A stretch of DNA of 6,249 nucleotides from JBEKYH01 sp049511115. Its GTDB lineage: Bacteria > Planctomycetota > Phycisphaerae > Tepidisphaerales > Tepidisphaeraceae. The position numbers were made by a program, and so were the translations under genes. The notes beneath the pieces were generated by a model. The model saw nothing but the letters and a program-made list of their open reading frames with translations, was not told where the DNA came from and made no database searches. The first letter of the stretch is position 1. The number at the start of each line of letters is the position of its first letter. Shown here one piece after another: positions 1 to 4,763 of the stretch. The stretch is taken from NCBI GenBank assembly GCA_049511115.1, contig JBEKYH010000317.1, positions 1 through 6,249 on the forward strand, read 5' to 3'.

Positions 1-39
1 TCCCAGTAATCTCAATGCAATCATGAAAACCTCGGCCGT

Positions 40-176
40 TCATCCGGCGGCCGTTCTGCCACGCGGAGTCAATTGAATTGTATCCTTACGCAGTCCCAGA
101 GCGATTAGAATTTGCGGGCTAATTTGTCGGCGGGTCGCCGGTTTCGTCCGCGCGGCTCTCAGGAGCGGTTCTTCCG
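40..176 (-). pseudogene. Possible C-terminal remnant of a small helix-turn-helix regulator
   Basis: On the minus strand this stretch reads as a short open frame with the segment RRQISPQILIALGLRKD, followed by a basic tail and a stop. That segment resembles the last helix of short phage/XRE-like HTH proteins, which often end in a form like 'P..IL.ALGLRKV'. The N-terminal recognition helices are missing: upstream of about 176 the frame runs straight into the operator repeat of the divergent ATPase gene. If the reading is right, this is a decayed end of a former gene. The match rests on one motif and the frame could equally be chance. The remaining bases 1-39 hold nothing I can identify. Confidence 0.22.
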
Positions 177-180
177 GAGC

Positions 181-239
181 GGTTGACATTCGTCCAGAAA
201 GTGGTTGAAATTCGTCCACAATTTGGACGATATTCAACC
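181..239. repeat. Three-copy 16-bp element, two direct and one inverted, at the ATPase promoter
   Basis: Three copies fit GGTTGAnnnTCGTCCA: 181-196, 203-218, and the inverted copy 224-239. Copies 1 and 2 differ at one base and are 22 bp apart start to start, about two helical turns. Copies 2 and 3 form an inverted repeat with 14 of 16 arm positions matching and a 5-bp centre (CAATT). The inverted arm ends directly before the ATG at 240. The arrangement is that of an operator, or of a transcript hairpin occluding the start. Autoregulation by the downstream ATPase or by a lost regulator is inference. Confidence 0.85.
183..211 (+). promoter_or_regulatory. Probable sigma70-type promoter of the DUF4143 ATPase gene
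   Basis: A perfect -35 hexamer TTGACA lies at 183-188. A 17-bp spacer separates it from TGAAAT at 206-211, which matches 4 of 6 bases of the -10 consensus. Transcription would start near 218, giving a leader of about 22 nt. The -35 lies inside repeat copy 1 and the -10 inside copy 2, and copy 3 covers the leader, so a protein bound to these sites would block the polymerase. No Shine-Dalgarno sequence precedes the ATG at 240. Confidence 0.5.
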
Positions 240-1490
240 ATGGCCATCCTTCGCCGCCATATTGCCCGCGCCATCCTTGCCTCCCTCAAGGACAGCCCCG
301 TGGTATTCATTCAGGGCGCTCGCCAGACCGGCAAGAGCACCCTGGCCCAGTCCCTTTCGGCGCTGGGTCATTCATCTCGCTACCTGACCCTTGACGACGC
401 GGCCACCCTCGCCGCCGCGCAGTCCGATCCGCAGGGATTCGTCGCCGGCCTTGAGGGGCCGGTCATTCTCGATGAGGTCCAACGCGCTCCCGGCCTGGCT
501 CTGGCCATCAAGGCGTCGGTCGATGAGAACCGCACTCCGGGGCGATTCCTCCTGACGGGGTCCGCCAACGTCCTTCTGCTTCCCAGGCTCTCGGAGTCCC
601 TGGCTGGTCGAATCGAGATTCACACACTCTGGCCGCTTTCCCAGGGCGAGCTCGCGGGTAGTCGCGAGAACTTCATCGACGCGGTGTTCCAGGACCGATT
701 CGCGCCCGAGAAAGTCAAAGGCGAGGGATGGCCCAAACTGGCCGCCCGACTGGTCCGGGGCGGATATCCGGAAATGCTGCGTCGCATTGACGCGCCGCGC
801 CGCCGCGCCTGGTTCGGCTCTTACATCACGACCCTCCTGCAACGCGACGTTCGTGACATCGCCAACGTCCGCGACCTTTCCGATCTTCCGCGGCTCTTGA
901 CGCTGATGGCCTCCCGTGCCGGCGGACTGCTCGACTACGCCGACTTGTCGCGCGGATTGTCCATGCCGCAATCGACGCTCAAACGCTATACGGGACTTCT
1001 GGAGGCGACGTTTCTCGTCCAAACCCTGCCTGCCTGGTTCGCCAACATCGGCAAACGCCTGGTGAAATCGCCCAAGTTGCTGGTCAATGACGCCGGCCTG
1101 CTGGTCCACCTCCTCGGCGCCGACATCGAGCGGCTCAAGGCCGATCCCACGCTTGGCGGCGCGGTGCTGGAGAACTTTGTGGCCATGGAACTGCTCAAGG
1201 AACGCGGCTGGTCCGATCTCCAGCCCGGCTTGTTTCACTTTCGCACCCACAACGGCGAGGAAGTCGATCTCGTGCTGGAAGACCCCGCCGGCCGGATCGT
1301 TGGTATTGAAGTTAAGGCCACCGCTACTCTGAACGCCGGCCATTTCAAGGGACTCAAGGCTCTGGCCGAAACGGCGGGCGATCGGATGGTTCGCGGAATT
1401 GTCCTTTACGGCGGAAACACGGCGGTGAACTTTGCAAAAAACCTCCTCGCTCTTCCCATGCCGAATTTGTGGGCGACGTTTGCGGATTGA
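240..1490 (+). CDS. AAA+ ATPase with C-terminal DUF4143 domain
   Basis: This 416-residue protein has the classic layout of the AAA_14/DUF4143 family. The Walker A motif GARQTGKST is at residues 26-34, Walker B VILDEVQ at 75-81 and the sensor-1-like LTGSAN at 105-110. The DUF4143 half starts near 195 (ITTLLQRDVRDIANV) and contains the usual winged-helix-like region. It ends in THNGEEVDLV (337-346) and GIEVKA (355-360), a spacing that recalls PD-(D/E)XK nuclease folds (D343, E357, K359). Family members are common in accessory DNA and their cellular role is not settled. The start is taken at the ATG at 240; a TTG at 183 in the same frame lies within the promoter and repeat copy 1 and is unlikely. 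The frame is full length and undamaged. It is followed by a 69-bp gap to trxB, so the two genes are probably separate units. Confidence 0.95.
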   Translation: MAILRRHIARAILASLKDSPVVFIQGARQTGKSTLAQSLSALGHSSRYLTLDDAATLAAAQSDPQGFVAGLEGPVILDEVQRAPGLALAIKASVDENRTPGRFLLTGSANVLLLPRLSESLAGRIEIHTLWPLSQGELAGSRENFIDAVFQDRFAPEKVKGEGWPKLAARLVRGGYPEMLRRIDAPRRRAWFGSYITTLLQRDVRDIANVRDLSDLPRLLTLMASRAGGLLDYADLSRGLSMPQSTLKRYTGLLEATFLVQTLPAWFANIGKRLVKSPKLLVNDAGLLVHLLGADIERLKADPTLGGAVLENFVAMELLKERGWSDLQPGLFHFRTHNGEEVDLVLEDPAGRIVGIEVKATATLNAGHFKGLKALAETAGDRMVRGIVLYGGNTAVNFAKNLLALPMPNLWATFAD

Positions 1491-1545
1491 GGCAACATTC
1501 TCGTCGCCGCTTAAGAACGCTTTGTATCCCCCCCTCCTCCTCGCA

Positions 1546-1551
1546 TACAAT
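1546..1551 (+). promoter_or_regulatory. Candidate -10 hexamer of trxB
   Basis: TACAAT matches 5 of 6 positions of the -10 consensus and lies in the short gap before trxB. The sequence 17-18 bp upstream (around TTGTAT, 1522-1527) is a poor -35. If used, transcription would begin at about 1558, next to the ATG at 1560. Confidence 0.3.
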
Positions 1552-1559
1552 CCAAGCAA

Positions 1560-2543
1560 ATGCCACACTCACCTGAAAAACTAATCATCATCGGTTCGGG
1601 CCCGGCGGGGTGGACGTGCGCCATCTACGCGGCCCGCGCGAATTTGCAGCCGGTTCTTTATGAGGGGGCGATCAGCGAGGAAAACCGGATGCACGGCCGG
1701 CTCCCGCTGGGCCAGTTGAACATGACCACCGAGGTCGAGAACTACCCCGGCTTTCCCACCGGCGTGCAAGGACCCGAGCTCATGGTCGCCATGCGCGAAC
1801 AGGCCGAGCATTACGGGGCCCGCATTGTCACCGAGGACATCGCCTCCATCGACCTCTCCAAGCGGCCCTTTGCCATGATTGATTCCGAGGGTCATACGAC
1901 CAGCAGCCAGGCGGTCGTGATCGCCACTGGGGCCAGCGCCAATTACCTGGGACTGAAATCCGAAGAGGAGTACAAGAACCGCGGCGTCTCCGCCTGCGCG
2001 GTCTGCGACGGGGCGCTGCCGCGCTTTCGGCACAAGTCGCTGATCGTCGTCGGCGGGGGGGATTCGGCGTGCGAGGAAGGCAATTACCTGACTAAGTTTG
2101 CCAGCACGCTGCATCTGGTCCATCGGCGCGACAGCCTGCGGGCCAGCAAGGTGATGGCCAAGCGATTGCTCGATAATCCCAAGGTCAAGCCCGTCTGGAA
2201 TTCGGCCGTTGAAGAAGTGATCGGCTGCGAGGAGCACGGCATGACCGCCGTCACCGTGAAAAACCTCCAGACCGGGCTCACGCAAACCATCGAGGCCGCC
2301 GGCATGTTCGTCGCCATCGGGCACACCCCCAACACGAAATTCCTCAACGGGCAGTTGGCCACCGACGCGCACGGATTCATCAAACTGACCGACCCGTTCC
2401 GCACGCTGACCAGCGTCGAAGGCGTTTTTGCGGCCGGCGATGTGGCCGATCCGATGTATAAGCAGGCCATCACCGCCGCCGGCATGGGCTGCAAGGCGGC
2501 GCTCGATGCCGAACGGTGGCTGGCGGCGAACGGCGTGGATTAA
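1560..2543 (+). CDS. trxB: Thioredoxin reductase (NADPH)
   Basis: This 327-residue flavoprotein transfers electrons from NADPH through FAD to thioredoxin in the cytoplasm. The FAD-binding GSGPAG is at 12-17 and the second FAD motif ATG at 122-124. The redox pair C146-A-V-C149 is followed by D150, as in low-molecular-weight reductases. The NADPH-binding GGGDSA is at 165-170 with HRRD at 188-191, whose arginines are those that contact the NADPH 2'-phosphate in this family. The C-terminal FAD motif AGDVAD is at 292-297. Length and domain order are normal. The start ATG at 1560 lies only 8 bases after a TACAAT hexamer and has no Shine-Dalgarno sequence, so the transcript may be leaderless or nearly so. 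The next gene begins 3 bases after the stop, which suggests co-transcription with the membrane protein and rnpA. Confidence 0.97.
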   Translation: MPHSPEKLIIIGSGPAGWTCAIYAARANLQPVLYEGAISEENRMHGRLPLGQLNMTTEVENYPGFPTGVQGPELMVAMREQAEHYGARIVTEDIASIDLSKRPFAMIDSEGHTTSSQAVVIATGASANYLGLKSEEEYKNRGVSACAVCDGALPRFRHKSLIVVGGGDSACEEGNYLTKFASTLHLVHRRDSLRASKVMAKRLLDNPKVKPVWNSAVEEVIGCEEHGMTAVTVKNLQTGLTQTIEAAGMFVAIGHTPNTKFLNGQLATDAHGFIKLTDPFRTLTSVEGVFAAGDVADPMYKQAITAAGMGCKAALDAERWLAANGVD

Positions 2544-2546
2544 TTG

Positions 2547-3095
2547 ATGTTGAACGATCCGGTCAAAGTGCCCAATTCAGTGAAGTGGCTCGTAGCCTTC
2601 GGGTTGATCACTGCCATCTTTCCGCTCTTTAGCGACCTCCCTTGGCAGGCGACCGCGGGGGCGAAAGGCGCCTATAAGACGTGGCTATCCGTCTTTAGCT
2701 GGATCGAACTGCCGCTGAATCTGATGCTTCTCGCCGCGTGCGTCGGCGTATGCTTGCGGGGGCGAAGCTGGGGCCGCACCTGGATGTTGCGCTGGGCGTT
2801 GCTCGTGACCATCTACGAGACGGTACAGCTTCTGGTGATGGCGCAATGGGTCATTCCCAAGGCCGACCTGACGGACATACCGAGCGGCGACGAAATGGCA
2901 CAGGCTTTGGATCCTTCGTCCATCCGCGGGCTTTATGAGATGCTCTATGCCGTCTATTGGATTTCCATGATCAGCCTTTCCAGCTACGCCTGGTGGGTGC
3001 TGACGCGGACTGCCGTCCGCGAATTCTACGAAAGCAGCGATGGAACCACGCCGCCACGGCTATCCGAAGACGCACCGTTTGTGCCACCGACTTAG
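2547..3095 (+). CDS. Unrecognised four-helix membrane protein
   Basis: The product is 182 residues with four clear hydrophobic segments at about 12-29, 48-70, 79-103 and 130-153. Short polar loops separate them, apart from a longer acidic stretch at 105-120. A hydrophilic C-terminal tail is rich in Pro, Glu and Asp. I see no signature of a known transporter or enzyme. The ATG at 2547 follows the trxB stop (2541-2543) after three bases; a TTG at 2544 would add one residue. There is no Shine-Dalgarno sequence, so translation is probably coupled to trxB. The last 56 bases overlap the start of rnpA in another frame. Hydropathy and operon position support a real gene. Function is unknown; the neighbourhood does not imply a role in redox or RNA processing. 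Confidence 0.8.
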   Translation: MLNDPVKVPNSVKWLVAFGLITAIFPLFSDLPWQATAGAKGAYKTWLSVFSWIELPLNLMLLAACVGVCLRGRSWGRTWMLRWALLVTIYETVQLLVMAQWVIPKADLTDIPSGDEMAQALDPSSIRGLYEMLYAVYWISMISLSSYAWWVLTRTAVREFYESSDGTTPPRLSEDAPFVPPT

Positions 3096-3393
3096 CTTTG
3101 TCGCGGTGCGCGAAAAAGGCCGCCGCGACTCGCGCGGCCCGGTGACCGTGCGCGCCCTGGCCAACCCGCTTGGCCACTGCCGCCTCGGCATGAGCATCGG
3201 GCGCCACGTAGGGAACGCCGTTCGGCGCAACCGCATCAAGCGCTTACTGCGCGAGGCGTTCCGGATGCTCCAGTACGATTTCCCGGCTGGGTATGACATT
3301 CTCATCACCGTGCGGGCCCATGAGCCGCTCACGCTGGGGGAGTATCAGAAGATTCTGTCGGGGGCGATGGGGAGATTGGGTGCTGGGGACTAA
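3040..3393 (+). CDS. rnpA: Ribonuclease P protein component
   Basis: The 117-residue basic protein is the protein subunit of RNase P, which with the M1-type RNA matures the 5' end of tRNAs. The family signature is clear at residues 58-72 (GNAVRRNRIKRLLRE), including the RNR motif. It is preceded by the typical RLGMSIGRHV strand and followed by the FPAGYDILITVR strand. The N-terminal PKTHRLCHRLSF fits the usual 'RL.....F' start of RnpA. The ATG at 3040 lies 56 bases inside the preceding membrane-protein gene. A later TTG at 3079 is possible but would remove PKTHR, so the ATG is preferred. The gene usually sits between rpmH and yidD/yidC; neither neighbour is here, so the usual order is broken. 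The length is normal and no key residue is missing. Confidence 0.95.
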   Translation: MEPRRHGYPKTHRLCHRLSFVAVREKGRRDSRGPVTVRALANPLGHCRLGMSIGRHVGNAVRRNRIKRLLREAFRMLQYDFPAGYDILITVRAHEPLTLGEYQKILSGAMGRLGAGD

Positions 3394-3403
3394 GAAAGAG
3401 CTC

Positions 3404-3441
3404 ACCGCGAAGACGCGAAGAACGCGAAGAAGACGCCAAGG
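3404..3441. repeat. 9-bp tandem repeat of ACGCGAAGA type
   Basis: Consecutive units ACCGCGAAG, ACGCGAAGA, ACGCGAAGA and AGACGCCAAGG run from just after the rnpA stop. From memory, near-identical intergenic strings of the 'accgcgaagacgcgaagaa' type are scattered through Planctomycetota and related genomes. This is probably a dispersed intergenic repeat and not a coding signal. Confidence 0.7.
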
Positions 3442-3486
3442 ATTTCAATTTTCCTTTTTGGGGTCTACCCCTGCTTCGAGAGAAAG

Positions 3487-3597
3487 CTATAGCTTATGCT
3501 TGCCGGTGGCCTTCAGGCGCGACAGGAGCACCAAGTCGGCCGCTTCCTCGGCATCCCTGAGAAGCGTCTTGCGCGGCGTGCCTATCCGCGCACGCAT
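3487..3597 (-). CDS. Short unrecognised ORF, possible gene fragment
   Basis: The frame runs from an ATG (3597) to a TAG (3487-3489) and encodes 36 residues, with the protein-like stretch DAEEAADLVLLSRLKATGKH. The codons are rich in G/C at third positions, and the peptide would form an amphipathic helix with a basic end. An in-frame stop just upstream of the ATG limits it. It could be a tiny gene, the surviving end of a longer protein, or chance. No ribosome binding site was found. It abuts the broken start of the DUF6883 remnant on the other strand. Confidence 0.2.
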   Translation of the reverse strand: MRARIGTPRKTLLRDAEEAADLVLLSRLKATGKHKL

Positions 3598-3599
3598 GG

Positions 3600-3878
3600 T
3601 ACTGCCTCAGCGATGTCCACCCGCGCGGACGCCACAAGGCCCGCGTCTTCCGCTCACGGCTGGGACTGACCGACAGCGACACGCTCCGGCAAGCGCTGCT
3701 GGATGCGGCGACGACCCGGCAGGATGATTTACTGCCGACCGATGCCGATGAGTTCGGGCAGCGCTATGTGCTGGATTTTGAGTTGACCACCGCCGCCGGC
3801 AGTGCAATAGTGCGATCCGCCTGGATCGTTCTGGCCGGTCTGGACTCCATGCGATTGACCAGTTGTTATGTGCTGTAG
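3600..3878 (+). pseudogene. DUF6883-type protein, 5'-truncated remnant
   Basis: The frame reads 92 residues to a TAG at 3876-3878. It carries the pattern I associate with DUF6883 proteins: a CLSDVHPRGRHKARVFR block, a helix with LGLTDSDTLRQALLDA, then EFGQRYVLDFEL, VRSAWIV and a terminal RLTSCYVL. Intact members usually begin with about 20 more residues before this point. Here the frame is closed by a TGA at 3558-3560, and between that stop and the conserved block there is no ATG, GTG or TTG. The body of the domain has no internal stop. The segment before SMRLTSCYVL (LAGLD) differs from the usual acidic 'GEDFP' type, which may be a second lesion. The gene is probably dead or expressed only by read-through. 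The family is recalled from memory and its function is unknown. Confidence 0.7.
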
Positions 3879-3908
3879 CCGCGGACAACGCCTCAACGGT
3901 GCACAGAC

Positions 3909-3916
3909 GGGAGAAG
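3909..3916 (+). promoter_or_regulatory. Strong Shine-Dalgarno site of the DUF4926 gene
   Basis: GGGAGAAG lies 4 bases before the ATG at 3921, with the GGAG core 7 bases from it. It is one of only two good ribosome binding sites in the window and fixes the start of the small gene. Confidence 0.7.
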
Positions 3917-3920
3917 TGAT

Positions 3921-4136
3921 ATGAACAACATTCAACTGCTCGATGTCGTCGCCCTCACCGCAGATCTTCCCGACAAGAGGCTGCTCCGCGGCCAGGTCGG
4001 TACCGTCGTCGAGACGCTCGCTCCTGGCGTCTTCGAAGTTGAGTTCTCCGATGACCAGGGGCGAACCTATGCGCGACTGGCGATCAGGGAGAGCCAGCTT
4101 TTGGTCCTCCACTACCAGCCGCAGCAGGCCGCTTGA
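3921..4136 (+). CDS. DUF4926 domain protein
   Basis: This 71-residue protein matches the DUF4926 pattern over its whole length. It starts with LLDVVALTADLPDKRLLRGQ (residues 6-25) and continues with VGTVVE, LAPGVFEVEF and DDQGRTYARL, ending in QLLVLH. The sequence predicts a small five-stranded SH3-like barrel; this is inference from the glycine-rich turns. It appears intact, with a strong ribosome binding site. It sits 42 bases after the DUF6883 remnant in the same orientation. From memory these two families are often adjacent in bacterial genomes, the DUF6883 gene first, which invites comparison with toxin-antitoxin pairs, but no such role is established. Downstream it meets the 3' flank of a transposase remnant within about 10 bases of its stop. 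Confidence 0.85.
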   Translation: MNNIQLLDVVALTADLPDKRLLRGQVGTVVETLAPGVFEVEFSDDQGRTYARLAIRESQLLVLHYQPQQAA

Positions 4137-4146
4137 GGACGTGATT

Positions 4147-4160
4147 GTCCCCTTTTCCTG
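4147..4160. repeat. GTCCCCTTTTCCTG motif, left-hand copy
   Basis: This 14-mer is identical to two copies at 4522-4535 and 4539-4552. The transposase remnant lies between the left copy and the right pair, all in the same orientation. On the transposase strand it reads CAGGAAAAGGGGAC, a form commonly found around RAYT/IS200-like transposases. Confidence 0.75.
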
Positions 4161-4215
4161 CCTCGGTTCGATGAGCGGGACGTGTAAGCGGAGCGCCTCG
4201 CGCCACGTGTCGACT

Positions 4216-4476
4216 CTACCCTGTATTTGGAAAAACTAGCTGCGTCCCCGTATCATGTCCCTTGTCCGCCTGCGGACGTAGAACCAGGTGCCAATGATTA
4301 GGCATCAGGCACAACCCCAGCACATCGACCGGCATGATCCGCTGGCGGGCCTGAAGGAGAAGTTTCACGAAGGCGGCGTAGTCCTCGGGCTTATGGAAGA
4401 TTTTCATCCGGCCGTTGCCGCGATTGAGCACGTGATAGATACCCCCGCCCTCGACGGCCCGCGCTGTTCTTGGCAT
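4216..4476 (-). pseudogene. RAYT (REP-associated tyrosine transposase), 3'-truncated remnant
   Basis: The frame encodes 86 residues, of which about the first 73 are recognisable as the N-terminal half of a Y1 (IS200/RAYT) transposase. It begins MPRTARAVEGGGIYHVLNRG, has the mid-region FHKPEDYAAFVKLLL and then the HUH metal-binding motif H61-W62-H63 within LMPNHWHLVL. Full-length members have roughly 200 residues or more and carry the catalytic tyrosine beyond this point. Here the homologous sequence stops after ADKG, at about 4257, and the remaining residues read through REP-like DNA to a TAG. The catalytic tyrosine is therefore missing and the product cannot be active. The start ATG at 4476 has no clear ribosome binding site. 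Repeats lie on both sides, as expected for an element of this type. Confidence 0.87.
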
Positions 4477-4520
4477 CGCCAGAAGCTAGCGGAAAGGGCG
4501 GAAAACGTCAATATTATGAA

Positions 4521-4554
4521 TGTCCCCTTTTCCTGTCTGTCCCCTTTTCCTGTC
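4521..4554. repeat. Perfect 17-bp tandem repeat upstream of the RAYT remnant
   Basis: TGTCCCCTTTTCCTGTC occurs twice head to tail (4521-4537, 4538-4554) with no mismatch. Each unit contains the 14-mer also present at 4147-4160. This is the upstream side of the transposase remnant. Confidence 0.9.
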
Positions 4555-4590
4555 TAGAATTTTCCGACCCCTTAGAATTTTCTTGCCCCC
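4555..4590. repeat. Imperfect 18-bp tandem repeat
   Basis: TAGAATTTTCCGACCCCT (4555-4572) is followed directly by TAGAATTTTCTTGCCCCC (4573-4590). The two units match at 14 of 18 positions. The block joins the preceding 17-bp repeat without a gap and has the same pyrimidine-rich bias on this strand. Confidence 0.8.
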
Positions 4591-4763
4591 TCTACTAATC
4601 GGCGCGATCGCCTCTTGCCCGGCGGTTTTTCTAGTCCATGCCGGTGGAGCCGCGCGTCTCCGTTCCCCATAAAGTCCTCCCTGAATGAAAAGTAGTCGTG
4701 AAGAACCACGTAACAGCCAACGCAACCAGCAGAAAAGCGAATTCCAAGGCCCTGAACGAATTA
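4591..4763. other. Intergenic stretch without a supported gene
   Basis: The stretch between the tandem repeats and the end of the PEP-CTERM gene contains a single GCGATCGC palindrome (4604-4611). It also holds a weak minus-strand hairpin CGTG-GTTCTT-CACG followed shortly by TTTT, which could be a poor terminator for the PEP-CTERM gene. No gene is supported. Confidence 0.4.

Larger units (their letters stand above)
3394..3599. other. Non-coding spacer after rnpA, with repeat and junction to a gene remnant
   Basis: No convincing gene was found here apart from a 36-codon minus-strand frame described separately. The stretch holds a GCGAAGA-type tandem repeat (3404-3441) and then a T-rich patch (3441-3466) that makes only a weak hairpin. 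A perfect 12-bp palindrome AAGCTATAGCTT lies at 3484-3495. The remnant of a DUF6883 gene begins near 3598-3600, which looks like a recombination or deletion junction. Confidence 0.5.

Noticed and set aside
372..1568. Long open frame of 398 codons antisense to the ATPase gene
   Set aside because: It is a GC-driven shadow of the Walker-motif gene and has no recognisable domain of its own.
1581..2372. 263-codon frame antisense to trxB
   Set aside because: All sense-strand TrxB motifs are intact, and the antisense product has low-complexity Gly/Asp/Arg composition typical of shadows.
3293..3727. 144-codon plus-strand frame after rnpA
   Set aside because: It overlaps the rnpA end, runs through the tandem repeat and crosses the DUF6883 domain out of frame; its sequence is Arg/Ser/Pro-rich without any motif.
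3729..4214. Minus-strand open stretch including VDTWREALRLHVPLIEP and running across DUF4926
   Set aside because: The first part looks protein-like, but it continues into the antisense of DUF4926 and lacks a start near the readable part. It is not enough to call a fragment of the RAYT or of another gene.
4521..4590. CRISPR array
   Set aside because: The units are adjacent tandem copies without spacers and there are no cas genes.
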